This document shows, piece after piece, positions 5,923-13,066 of a stretch of DNA of 13,869 nucleotides (position 1 is the first letter of the stretch; each line of letters starts with the position of its first letter). The notes under the pieces were generated by a model, which saw only the letters and a program-made list of their open reading frames with translations, was not told the origin of the DNA and did no database searches. Origin of the DNA: JBFLXN01 sp040755715 [NCBI: Candidatus Edwardsbacteria bacterium] (GTDB lineage: Bacteria > Edwardsbacteria > AC1 > JBFLXN01); assembly GCA_040755715.1 (NCBI GenBank), contig JBFLXN010000062.1:1-13869 (forward strand). Direction: 5' to 3'. The translations under genes were made by a program, and so were the position numbers.

Positions 5923-7742
5923 AAATTTACCTGCGGCTTTTATCATATCTTAAGCCTTATTGGAAGGCGATTATCCTCTTTCTTTTGTGTCTCCAAATTA
6001 CCGCTTTACTTGGCGGCGCTAATTTGGGAGTTATTATTCCTTTTCTTAAGGTGCTCTTCTCTCATTCTTCTTTTTCCACTGTCACAGACACTTCTATTCC
6101 TCAGACAGCAGGAAAAATCTATCTTTTTTTAAAAATTAAATTCAATCAGTTTTTCTTCCAAGTTTCCCAACTTGTTGCTCTAAAGCGGCTCTGTCTGCTC
6201 ATTTTAATGCTCTTTCTGTTAAAAAATGTGTTTGGCTATCTTATGAATGTGATTAGCATCATTATAGAGCAAAGGGTTTTGAGGGATATTCGCTATCAAA
6301 TATACGAACATCTTCATACCCTTTCGTTGAGTTTTTTTCACAAGCGCCGGACTGGAGAACTTGTTTCCCGAATTAATAACGATGTTAATACTGTGAAAGG
6401 AGCGGTAGCTATTGATACACTAATGATTGTTAGACAGGCAGTTCAGAGCCTTGTCTATTTAGTGGTGGCTTTCTGGGCGGCCTGGCGATTAGCCCTGTTG
6501 GCAGTGTTACTCCTTCCGAGCACAGCGATTCTAGCCGCCATCTTAAGTCGTAAGTTGAGAAAGCGTAGCCACCGCATGCAAGAAAAAATGGCGGATATAA
6601 CTTCAGTCTTAGTGGAAACCATTTCCGGAATACGAGTAGTTAAGGCTTTCACCATGGAAAAAGACGAAAAGCGAAAATTTCGTCATCACATTAACGAATA
6701 CCTGCGGGCTCATCTTCGTTTTGAATGGCTCAGTTCTCTGGCTGGACCACTGACCGAGGTCGTCGCTTGTTTAGCCGCTATTATTATTCTTTGGTATGGG
6801 GGAATCCAAATCTTGGAGACAAAAACTCTGAGCCCTGAAAGATTTTTTGTCTTTTTAGCGGCGATTCTTTCAATGATTAGTCCATTAAACCAAATCAGTA
6901 AAGCCAACAGTGCCATTCAGACGGGAATCGCCGCAGGACAAAGGATTTTTAAAATTTTAGAAACAAAGCCAGAAATTTTAGACCGAGTCGGAGCTAAAGA
7001 AATCAAAGGAATTTATCAATCTATAGTTTTAGAAGATGTCTCCTTTGAATATGAAACAGGAAAACCTGTCTTACAAAATATTAACCTAAAAATAAAGATA
7101 GGAGAAGTAGCGGCTCTCGTGGGTCCTTCGGGAGCCGGAAAATCAACTCTGTCCGATTTGATTGCTCGTTTCTATGAGCCTACTAGAGGCAAGATAAAAG
7201 TTGACGAGATAGACTTTCAGGAATTTACTGTCGCTTCTTGGCGTCGGTTAATTGGGCTTGTCCCCCAGGAGACAATTCTCTTTAATGATACTATTTACAA
7301 TAACATCGCTTATAGCCGAAAAGACGCCAGGAAAGAGGAAGTGATTGGAGCCGCTAAAGCGGCCAATGCCCAGGGTTTTATTCTTCAACTTCCGGAGGGT
7401 TACGAAACAATAGTAGGCGAAAGAGGAGTCAGGCTTTCCGGAGGTGAGAAACAAAGAATTGCGGTAGCCCGGGCAATCCTAAAAAATCCGCCACTCTTGA
7501 TTCTTGATGAAGCTACTTCAGCTTTAGATTCGGAATCAGAACGATTAGTCCAGGAAGCCCTAAAATATTTGATGCAGAACCGGACTACCTTAGTAATTGC
7601 TCATAGACTTTCTACTGTTAAAAGAGCCGACAAAATTATCGTGCTGGAAAACGGAAAAATTGTAGAAGTGGGGACACATCACTCATTAATTCAAAAACAG
7701 GGGCCGTATCAGAGACTTTATGAAATGCAATTTATGACTTAA
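5919..7742 (+). CDS. msbA: MsbA-like ABC exporter, fused membrane and ATPase domains
   Basis: This is a half-transporter of the lipid A flippase/multidrug exporter group, expected to work as a homodimer in the inner membrane. Residues 1-330 form a six-helix exporter domain; the intracellular loop 'LHTLSLSFFHKRRTGELVSR' (132-151) is typical of MsbA-type proteins. The ATPase domain has Walker A GPSGAGKST (402-410), a Q-loop Q450 in 'LVPQETILFNDTI', signature LSGGEKQR (506-513), Walker B LLILDE (526-531) and the H-loop H562 in 'IAHRLSTV'. All catalytic elements are present and the length of 607 is normal. It is coupled to rnfD through an ATGA overlap, which is unusual because rnfG would be expected here. 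Substrate identity (lipid A, other lipid or drug) cannot be settled from sequence. Confidence 0.88.
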   Translation: MKIYLRLLSYLKPYWKAIILFLLCLQITALLGGANLGVIIPFLKVLFSHSSFSTVTDTSIPQTAGKIYLFLKIKFNQFFFQVSQLVALKRLCLLILMLFLLKNVFGYLMNVISIIIEQRVLRDIRYQIYEHLHTLSLSFFHKRRTGELVSRINNDVNTVKGAVAIDTLMIVRQAVQSLVYLVVAFWAAWRLALLAVLLLPSTAILAAILSRKLRKRSHRMQEKMADITSVLVETISGIRVVKAFTMEKDEKRKFRHHINEYLRAHLRFEWLSSLAGPLTEVVACLAAIIILWYGGIQILETKTLSPERFFVFLAAILSMISPLNQISKANSAIQTGIAAGQRIFKILETKPEILDRVGAKEIKGIYQSIVLEDVSFEYETGKPVLQNINLKIKIGEVAALVGPSGAGKSTLSDLIARFYEPTRGKIKVDEIDFQEFTVASWRRLIGLVPQETILFNDTIYNNIAYSRKDARKEEVIGAAKAANAQGFILQLPEGYETIVGERGVRLSGGEKQRIAVARAILKNPPLLILDEATSALDSESERLVQEALKYLMQNRTTLVIAHRLSTVKRADKIIVLENGKIVEVGTHHSLIQKQGPYQRLYEMQFMT

Positions 7743-7767
7743 AAAAATTCAGAAATCGCTGATATAC

Positions 7768-7839
7768 GCAGATTACCCAGATTAAAAATCTTGAAATTGC
7801 TTACTCTGCGTGATCTGTTAGAAATCCGTGTAATCTGCG
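7768..7839. repeat. CGCAGATTAC-type inverted repeat
   Basis: CGCAGATTACCCAGATT on the left arm (from 7768) is mirrored by AATCCGTGTAATCTGCG on the right arm (to 7839), agreeing at 15 of 17 positions with about 40 bases between. Further copies of the TCTGCGTGATCT motif lie in the loop side at 7805-7816. It sits just after the msbA stop. A possible dispersed intergenic element; it could also attenuate read-through, though no T-run is seen. Confidence 0.6.
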
Positions 7840-7861
7840 AGTAGAGCTCTTTAAAAAATGC

Positions 7862-7889
7862 TTGCCATTAAACGATAATTTGTGATAAA
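7862..7889 (+). promoter_or_regulatory. putative sigma-70-type promoter for the korDBC genes
   Basis: TTGCCA (7862-7867) matches five of six -35 consensus bases. After a 16-base spacer comes GATAAA (7884-7889), preceded by TGT as an extended -10. The start would be about 110 bases upstream of korD, between two repeat elements. Motif evidence only. Confidence 0.4.
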
Positions 7890-7899
7890 ATTCAAAAAA

Positions 7900-7987
7900 C
7901 CGCAAAGGGCGCAAAATTGTCGCAAAGTTCGCAAAAGTGAACCAAAACTTTTGCATTCTTAGCGGAATTTTTGCGACCTTTGCGAAT
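7900..7987. repeat. GCAAAGNNCGCAAA-type inverted repeat upstream of korD
   Basis: The left arm (7900-7937) holds iterated CGCAAAG and CGCAAAA motifs. The right arm (7948-7987) is an inverted, imperfect copy ending GCGACCTTTGCGAATC. The apex is short (about ten bases around TGAACCAAAA), so a long imperfect hairpin can form in the 5' leader of the korD message. Its sequence class differs from the CGCAGATTAC element next to it. Confidence 0.65.
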
Positions 7988-8007
7988 CATAAATAGGAGA
8001 CAAGAAT

Positions 8008-8211
8008 ATGGCTGAAATCAAAATTAATGAAATGCTCTGCAAAGGGTGTCAATTGTGCACTATTGCTTGTCCTTTTAAGTGTATTGCTGTTTCTGATAAA
8101 TTCAGTGCTACGGGTTACTATCCCGCTATCTTTGTTAAACCAGAAGCCTGCACTGCTTGCACTCTTTGTGCCCAAATCTGTCCTGATGTTGCCATTGAAG
8201 TCTGGAAGTAG
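8008..8211 (+). CDS. korD: 2-oxoacid:ferredoxin oxidoreductase, delta (ferredoxin) subunit
   Basis: This small 67-residue protein has two 4Fe-4S motifs: C11/C14/C17/C21 in 'CKGCQLCTIACP' and C48/C51/C54/C58 in 'CTACTLCAQICP'. It serves as the electron-carrying delta subunit of a KorDABC/VorDABC-type enzyme, passing electrons from the catalytic core to free ferredoxin. AGGAG at 7995-7999 supports the start. Classical order is delta-alpha-beta-gamma; here delta is followed 100 bases later by beta. A stand-alone bacterial ferredoxin is the alternative, but the gene order favours the subunit. A cysteine at 25, just past the first motif, is an extra. Confidence 0.87.
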   Translation: MAEIKINEMLCKGCQLCTIACPFKCIAVSDKFSATGYYPAIFVKPEACTACTLCAQICPDVAIEVWK

Positions 8212-8220
8212 AAACAGATT

Positions 8221-8298
8221 AAATATCAAATATTAAAAATAAAAACAAAACAGAAACTTCAGAGATTTGTGATTTTTAATATTTGATTTTTGATATTT
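8221..8298. repeat. AT-rich inverted repeat where korA would be expected
   Basis: Left arm AAATATCAAATATTAAAAAT (8221-8240) is mirrored at 8272-8298. A 16-base core (ATCAAATATTAAAAAT at 8225-8240) is exactly inverted at 8272-8287, and the outer AAATATCAAA is repeated once more at the far end. The element fills nearly the whole gap between korD and korB. No reading frame or remnant of an alpha subunit is visible in it. Confidence 0.75.
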
Positions 8299-8311
8299 TA
8301 AAGGGGGTTTT

Positions 8312-9103
8312 ATGAAAAAAGTTTTTGGCAGACCAACCGGGCTTACCCAAATAGCGATGCGCTACTGTCCGGGCTGTGGACACGGAATTGTGCATCGCTT
8401 AGTAGCAGAAGTGCTTGATGAGTTGAAAATTAGAGAAAGAACAATTGGCATTGCTCCCGTGGGCTGTTCTGTTTTCGCCGATGAATACTTCAATTGTGAT
8501 ATGATTCAGCCACCACATGGAAGGGGTCCTGCGGTGGCTACAGGAATGAAACGAGTGAAACCAGAATGCATTGTCTTCAGTTACCAGGGTGATGGGGATT
8601 TGGCTTCTATTGGAATGGCAGAAATAATTCATGCCGCCGCTCGGGCTGAAAATATTACTATGATTTTTATCAACAATGCTATTTACGGAATGACAGGCGG
8701 TCAAATGGCACCGACGACAATGCCTGGGCAAAAATCAACCACATGTCCATTCGGTCGTGATGTCAAACTTGCCGGCTATCCTATTAAAGTGTGTGAACTT
8801 TTAGCCGCTTTAGAGGGGCCCGCCTATTTAGCAAGAACCGCAGTGCATACCGCTCAGAATGTCCTTAAGACAAAAAGAGCAATTAAGAAGGCTTTTCAGG
8901 CACAAATTGATGGTTTGGGGTTCTCCTTGGTAGAAATCCTTTCTCAATGCCCCACCAATTGGGGGATGACACCATTAAAATCAGTGGAGAGAGTGGAGAA
9001 AGAAATGGTTCCTTATTATTCATTGGGTGAGTTTAAGACTCCTACAGTTAAGACCGTAGAAGACAAATCAGAAATTTCTGCGAATGAAAGACACCAGTTT
9101 TAG
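8312..9103 (+). CDS. korB: 2-oxoacid:ferredoxin oxidoreductase, beta (thiamine-PP) subunit
   Basis: The beta subunit binds thiamine pyrophosphate and a 4Fe-4S cluster and, with the alpha subunit, oxidatively decarboxylates a 2-oxoacid to an acyl-CoA. 'YCPGCGHG' supplies C19 and C22; C52 ('VGCSVF') and C213 ('SQCPTNWGM') are at the right spacing to complete the cluster. The TPP motif runs from GDGD (93-96) to 'INNAIYGMTGGQMAPTT' (120-136). The length of 263 residues is normal. AGGGGG upstream sets the start. Whether the substrate is 2-oxoglutarate or a branched-chain oxoacid cannot be decided. The enzyme normally also needs an alpha subunit, which is absent from this window. Confidence 0.88.
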   Translation: MKKVFGRPTGLTQIAMRYCPGCGHGIVHRLVAEVLDELKIRERTIGIAPVGCSVFADEYFNCDMIQPPHGRGPAVATGMKRVKPECIVFSYQGDGDLASIGMAEIIHAAARAENITMIFINNAIYGMTGGQMAPTTMPGQKSTTCPFGRDVKLAGYPIKVCELLAALEGPAYLARTAVHTAQNVLKTKRAIKKAFQAQIDGLGFSLVEILSQCPTNWGMTPLKSVERVEKEMVPYYSLGEFKTPTVKTVEDKSEISANERHQF

Positions 9104-9113
9104 GAGGTAAAAA

Positions 9114-9650
9114 ATGTATCAAGGTGTAATTATGGCTGGTTTTGGAGGTCAAGGTATTGTTTCCATGGGAACACTTTTGGCTTATGCTGGAATGATTGAA
9201 GGAAAGCATGTAACCTTCTTTCCCTCTTATGGGGCAGAAATGCGAGGAGGCACAGCCAATTGCTCAGTTGTTGTTTCTACTGAAGCAGTAGCTTCCCCTG
9301 TCGTTTCTGTGCCAGATACAGTGATTGCCATGAATGAACCATCACTGGCTAAATTTGAACCGACTTTAAAACCGGGTGGACTACTTTTACTCAATAGTTC
9401 CCTAATTAAGACTAAACCAAAGCGGAGCGATATTACTGTTCTTTTTATTCCGGCTAATCAGATTGCGGAAGAAGTCGGGAACATCAGAGCGGCTAATATG
9501 GCTATGCTCGGTGTCTATGCGAGCCAAACAAAGGCCGTCAGTTTAAAAACTATCATCAAAGCAATGCCGAAGGTCTTTACCCGAGCAAAACCAGAAATCC
9601 TGATAATAAATGAAAAGGTTCTGAAAAAGGGAGCAGAAACAAAAGGTTAG
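9114..9650 (+). CDS. korC: 2-oxoacid:ferredoxin oxidoreductase, gamma subunit
   Basis: This subunit forms part of the CoA-binding side of the 2-oxoacid oxidoreductase. Residues 8-14 (AGFGGQG) are the family's glycine-rich opening, and 'SYGAEMRGGTANCSVVVS' (about 38-55) is the hallmark gamma segment. The 178-residue length fits KorC/VorC. A strong AGGAGG at 9102-9107 overlaps the korB stop codon and sets the start, so the two genes are one transcription unit. The chain is intact with no sign of decay, which suggests that the enzyme is functional and that the missing alpha subunit may be encoded elsewhere or lost from this contig. Confidence 0.9.
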   Translation: MYQGVIMAGFGGQGIVSMGTLLAYAGMIEGKHVTFFPSYGAEMRGGTANCSVVVSTEAVASPVVSVPDTVIAMNEPSLAKFEPTLKPGGLLLLNSSLIKTKPKRSDITVLFIPANQIAEEVGNIRAANMAMLGVYASQTKAVSLKTIIKAMPKVFTRAKPEILIINEKVLKKGAETKG

Positions 9651-9670
9651 ACGCTATTGCTCAATGCAAA

Positions 9671-12160
9671 ATGAAAAGTGCAAGCCTTGAAAAAATCCTT
9701 CCTTTAGTCAGTAAGCCCGGTCGCTATTTAGGTAATGAACTGAATGCTATTCATAAAGACTATCACAAAGTTAAAGTCAAAGTAGCCTTAGTCTATCCCG
9801 ACCTCTATGAATTGGGTATGTCGGGATTGGGATTAAAGATTCTCTATCATCTTCTCAATCAGTTTGATGATGTAGTGGTTGAGCGGGCTTACGCTCCCGG
9901 GATAGATTTAGAAGCCTTGCTTAGAAGAGAAAATTTGTGCCTTTTTAGTCAGGAAACACATCATCCACTTTCAGAGTTTGACCTCATCGGTATTACTCTC
10001 CAAACCGAACTCACCTATACCAATGTCCTGAATATACTTGACCTCTCTAGGATTCCTCTTTACTCAGAAGAGCGGACAGAAGAGAATCCCTTGGTTTTGG
10101 GCGGTGGTCCAGCCGCCTTCAATCCTGAGCCTTTAAGTAGGTTTTTTGATGCTTTTGTCATTGGTGAAGGAGAGGAGATAATTATAGAAATTGTTGATTG
10201 GGTGAAAAAATGGAAATTTGGTGAAATCAAGAGACATCAATGCTTAACTGAATTATCAAAATTAAAAGGTGTCTATGTTCCACTTTTGAATCAGAAAAGA
10301 GTCTTGAGATGTTTTGTTCCGGCACTTGCATCTGATGATTGTTATTTGAAGCCGTTGGTTCCCTATCTGGAAATTACCCATGACCGATTGACTATTGAGA
10401 TAATGCGTGGCTGTCCTAAAGGTTGTCGCTTTTGTCAGGCCGGAGTGGTCTATCGTCCACTTAGAGTACGTTCTGTGAGAGAAATTGTTGAATTAGTGCG
10501 GGAGGGAATTTCCCAGACAGGCTGGGAAGAAGTCTCCTTGCTTTCTCTTTCTACTTCTAATTATCCTTTAATCATTGAATTGATTAAGAAATTGAACCAA
10601 ACTTTGGCTGAAAAAAAAGTAGCCCTCTCTGTGCCTTCTTTGCGATTTGATAATTTTACTATTGAATTTGCCAAAAGTCTAAAAATAGTTAAAAAAACAG
10701 GATTGACCTTCGCCCCCGAAGCGGGCACTCAACGATTGCGAGATGTAATTAACAAAGGACTCACCGAAGATAGCCTTTTAGAGGCGGTAAGGATTGCTAA
10801 AGGACTTGGCTGGCATCTAGTTAAACTTTATTTTATGATTGGCCTGCCTACCGAAACAGAGGAAGACCTTGTTGGGATTGTTTCTTTAGTTGAAAAATTG
10901 TCAAGAATTGATGTGGGACTTAAAGTAAATATTACTCCCTTCATTCCAAAACCCCATACTCCGTTTCAATGGGAAAGACAACAAAATGTTTCAGAGTTGA
11001 AAGAGAAACAAAAATTCTTGAAAGACCAATTGCGGTATAAAAGAAATGTGCAAGTAAAATGGCGTAATCCAGAGTTATCTGTCATTGAGGGAATTTTTGC
11101 CAGGGGTGACAAGGAATTGGGAAGAGTTTTGGAAAAAGCTTGGGCACTCGGATGCAAATTTGATGAATGGAGTGAGCATTTTAAGTTTGATTTATGGATG
11201 CAAGCCTTCCAAAAATGTGGAATCAATCCAGATGATTATTTGACTGCTAGAGATACAGAAAAATCATTGCCCTGGGATTATATTGATACTGGTGTTACTA
11301 AAGATTTTTTACGCTTAGAGCGAGTAAAAGCCTTCTCCTGCGAGGTCACTCCTGACTGTCAGGAGAAAGGCTGTTATCAATGCGGATTGAAATGTGAAGG
11401 CCAAAAGCCAAAAACTGAAGGCCAAAAGCCAAAAGCAGAAATTGTGACTATCTATGGTCGGGGCAGGAAAAAGATTGCAGTGGCGAAACCGACCGTTAAC
11501 ACAAGATTTCGTTTGCGATTTTCAAAAGGGGAAGAGGTGCGGTTCACTTCTCATCTTGACTTGATGCGGGCTTTCAGTCGGGCCGTTCGCCGGGCTAATT
11601 TGCCAATTGCCTATTCAGAGGGATTCTCTCCTCATCCAAAGATTGCCTTCGGGCCTCCATTGCCCTTAGGTATGACCAGTGATGTTGAATATTTAGATTT
11701 GCAATTGCAGTCTCCATTTTCTGATGACCTCATTTCTGCCTTAAATCGGGTGCTTCCCTGCGGATTGAGAATACTTGAAGCCAAGCCTCTTTTCGGAAAA
11801 GAGACCTCACTTGATGAATTCCTTGACCTAGCGGAATACGAATTCCTTGTTCCAGAAAATCTTCATCAGAAAATAAAGGATGGACTAAATAAATTTTCCA
11901 CAGAGAAGGAAATTTTCATTCAACGGATTGGTAAGGAGCAGATAAAGACGATGAATATCAAGCCATACATTCTGAAACTCGCCTTAAAAGATTCAAATTT
12001 AGGAGAAATGTGTCTGGTAATGGGACAGAGGGGCGGGACAAAACCCCATGAGGTTTTTGCTAGATTTTTTTTGCTTGAAGACACTGAAATCGCTTCTCTG
12101 AGGGTAAAAAGAACCGGTCTCTATCACCGCCAGGGAGAAATATTCTTTCCACCGATGTAA
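9671..12160 (+). CDS. B12-binding radical SAM protein fused to DUF2344 domain
   Basis: This 829-residue protein matches the TIGR03960-type radical SAM family with a C-terminal TIGR03936/DUF2344 domain; its reaction is not known to me. An N-terminal cobalamin-binding-like region (about 35-175; 'VALVYPDLYELGMSGLGLKIL', 'LVLGGGPAAFNPEPLS') precedes the radical SAM core with C248, C252 and C255 in 'GCPKGCRFCQ'. A cysteine cluster at about 556-574 ('CEVTPDCQEKGCYQCGLKC') leads into a linker and then DUF2344 from about 611 ('RLRFSKGEEVRFTSHLDLMR', 'YSEGFSPHPKIAFGPPLPLG'). The linker has two near-identical 21-base units (11396-11437) coding for EGQKPK repeats. No clear Shine-Dalgarno precedes 9671. 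In many genomes RNase G/E and ribosomal protein L21 follow; here a repeat-rich region does. Confidence 0.87.
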   Translation: MKSASLEKILPLVSKPGRYLGNELNAIHKDYHKVKVKVALVYPDLYELGMSGLGLKILYHLLNQFDDVVVERAYAPGIDLEALLRRENLCLFSQETHHPLSEFDLIGITLQTELTYTNVLNILDLSRIPLYSEERTEENPLVLGGGPAAFNPEPLSRFFDAFVIGEGEEIIIEIVDWVKKWKFGEIKRHQCLTELSKLKGVYVPLLNQKRVLRCFVPALASDDCYLKPLVPYLEITHDRLTIEIMRGCPKGCRFCQAGVVYRPLRVRSVREIVELVREGISQTGWEEVSLLSLSTSNYPLIIELIKKLNQTLAEKKVALSVPSLRFDNFTIEFAKSLKIVKKTGLTFAPEAGTQRLRDVINKGLTEDSLLEAVRIAKGLGWHLVKLYFMIGLPTETEEDLVGIVSLVEKLSRIDVGLKVNITPFIPKPHTPFQWERQQNVSELKEKQKFLKDQLRYKRNVQVKWRNPELSVIEGIFARGDKELGRVLEKAWALGCKFDEWSEHFKFDLWMQAFQKCGINPDDYLTARDTEKSLPWDYIDTGVTKDFLRLERVKAFSCEVTPDCQEKGCYQCGLKCEGQKPKTEGQKPKAEIVTIYGRGRKKIAVAKPTVNTRFRLRFSKGEEVRFTSHLDLMRAFSRAVRRANLPIAYSEGFSPHPKIAFGPPLPLGMTSDVEYLDLQLQSPFSDDLISALNRVLPCGLRILEAKPLFGKETSLDEFLDLAEYEFLVPENLHQKIKDGLNKFSTEKEIFIQRIGKEQIKTMNIKPYILKLALKDSNLGEMCLVMGQRGGTKPHEVFARFFLLEDTEIASLRVKRTGLYHRQGEIFFPPM

Positions 12161-12162
12161 GG

Positions 12163-12236
12163 TGAAACCACAAAGAGCACGAAGGAATTAAAAGAGGAAA
12201 AGAACTATAAGTTTTCTTTGTGTGCTTTGTGGTTAA
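12163..12236. repeat. ACCACAAAGAGCACGAAGG inverted repeat, left copy
   Basis: AACCACAAAGAGCACGAAGG (12166-12185) is mirrored by CTTTGTGTGCTTTGTGGTT (12216-12234), agreeing at about 16 of 19 positions with a 30-base A-rich loop. It begins just after the radical SAM stop. The first 23 bases (12163-12185) recur exactly at 12257-12279. Confidence 0.75.
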
Positions 12237-12256
12237 AATGGACTCTATGGAGGATT

Positions 12257-12287
12257 TGAAACCACAAAGAGCACGAAGGGCACGAAG
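12257..12287. repeat. direct copy of the left repeat arm, before the GxxExxY gene
   Basis: Bases 12257-12279 are an exact 23-base copy of 12163-12185, followed by a second GCACGAAG unit (12280-12287). It ends about ten bases before the start codon of the GxxExxY gene, so it forms that gene's immediate 5' flank. An imperfect inverted copy lies at 12796-12814 beyond the gene. Confidence 0.75.
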
Positions 12288-12295
12288 AATAAATT

Positions 12296-12676
12296 ATGAA
12301 TATGGTAGAGATTGATAAACTTTCTAATAGGATAATTGGTTTGGCTATAGAAGTCCATAGACATTTGGGTCCCGGTCTTCTTGAATCAGTCTATCAGCAA
12401 TGCTTGGCTTATGAGTTAAATAAGCACAACATTGAATTCGTGTTAGAACACCCAATTCCAGTCAAATACAAAGAAGTCAACATGGACTGTGCTTTTCGTG
12501 CCGACCTGATTGTAGCTAATAACATTATATTAGAAGTAAAATCTGTAGATAAAATATTGCCGATTCATGAAGCTCAACTTATGACATATTTGAGAATTAC
12601 TAAAATAAGGTTAGGTTTACTCATTAATTTCAATGTGAAACTTTTGAAAAACGGTATTAAAAGAATTATTTTTTAG
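12296..12676 (+). CDS. GxxExxY family protein (PD-(D/E)XK nuclease-like)
   Basis: This 126-residue protein belongs to the GxxExxY family, related by fold to PD-(D/E)XK nucleases. The name motif is G27-L-L-E30-S-V-Y33 within 'LGPGLLESVYQQCLAYEL'. A catalytic-type arrangement is visible: D70 in 'FRADLIV', then E80-V-K82 in 'ILEVKSV', with H91 and Q94 in 'IHEAQLMTYL'. The chain looks complete and intact. The biological role of the family is not established. The start at 12296 has no good Shine-Dalgarno, and ATG 12302 is equally possible. Both sides carry the ACCACAAAGAGCACGAAGG-type repeats in inverted orientation, suggesting the gene travels with, or is inserted among, these repeats. Confidence 0.88.
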   Translation: MNMVEIDKLSNRIIGLAIEVHRHLGPGLLESVYQQCLAYELNKHNIEFVLEHPIPVKYKEVNMDCAFRADLIVANNIILEVKSVDKILPIHEAQLMTYLRITKIRLGLLINFNVKLLKNGIKRIIF

Positions 12677-12706
12677 CTCTTTAGGTATGATTAAAGTGTA
12701 GAAGAT

Positions 12707-12818
12707 GGAACCACGGAGGTCACGAGAAAGAGCATAAAGGATAAAATTGTGGAGTTGGCTCTAAGAAAACATTCTACTATAGAAGTCTTTGCGTGCTTTG
12801 TGTTCTTTGTGGTTGAAG
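12707..12818. repeat. ACCACRRAG-type inverted repeat, right copy
   Basis: The left arm (12707-12740, opening GGAACCACGGAGGTCACGAG) is loosely mirrored by the right arm (12785-12818, containing GTGCTTTGTGTTCTTTGTGG). It is the third member of this repeat type around the GxxExxY gene. The right arm is the best inverted match, 17 of 20, to the left boundary repeats at 12166 and 12260. Confidence 0.65.
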
Positions 12819-12827
12819 AGCCACCAA

Positions 12828-12866
12828 CTATAGCATTTTGCAACACAATATTGCATTTTGCTATAG
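12828..12866. repeat. CTATAGCATTTTGC inverted repeat
   Basis: CTATAGCATTTTGCAA (12828-12843) and TTGCATTTTGCTATAG (12851-12866) are inverted, agreeing at 13 of 16 positions with a 7-base loop. The right arm runs directly into a promoter-like -10 box, so the palindrome could be an operator or simply another small repeat. Confidence 0.6.
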
Positions 12867-12888
12867 CACAACCGAATTATGCTATAAT
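12858..12888 (+). promoter_or_regulatory. putative extended -10 promoter for the protease unit
   Basis: TGCTATAAT (12880-12888) is a perfect -10 hexamer with TGn extension. The best upstream hexamer, TTGCTA (12858-12863), is 19 bases away, so the -35 is weak. It overlaps the right arm of the CTATAG palindrome. Initiation here would give a leader of about 170 bases before the gene at 13067. Confidence 0.4.
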
Positions 12889-13066
12889 GGATAAGTAGGG
12901 AAAGAAGTGCTAATACTTCTCTCCGGATTTCTTGACTACATTTTTAACACATTGATTTACAATATCTTACAACTTTGAAACTCTTTAGACTTTTAGGCTC
13001 TTAGGCTTTCAGACTTTTAGGCTGGTTAGTCCTGGCATACAAATTGCTATATAAATAGAGTGGAAA
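12889..13066. other. non-coding leader with short AGACTTTTAGGCT direct repeats
   Basis: Together with the repeats at 12677-12888 this completes a 390-base stretch without a gene. It contains two exact 13-base direct repeats, AGACTTTTAGGCT at 12987-12999 and 13011-13023, separated by CTTAGGCTTTC. A weak second promoter-like pair (TTGACT at 12932-12937, GATTTA at 12954-12959) is also present. I see no open frame, tRNA or recognisable riboswitch here. Confidence 0.5.

Noticed and set aside
8027-8236. A second + strand frame overlapping korD
   Set aside because: It is a shadow frame; the korD frame has two complete 4Fe-4S motifs and a ribosome-binding site.
12247-12310. Short frame starting at ATG 12247 with GGAGG-like sequence, reading through the repeat
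   Set aside because: It encodes an Arg-rich repeat translation out of frame with the GxxExxY gene.
12163-12818. CRISPR array from the repeated ACCACAAAGAGCACGAAGG motifs
   Set aside because: Copies are few, unevenly spaced, in both orientations, and flank a gene; no cas genes are present.
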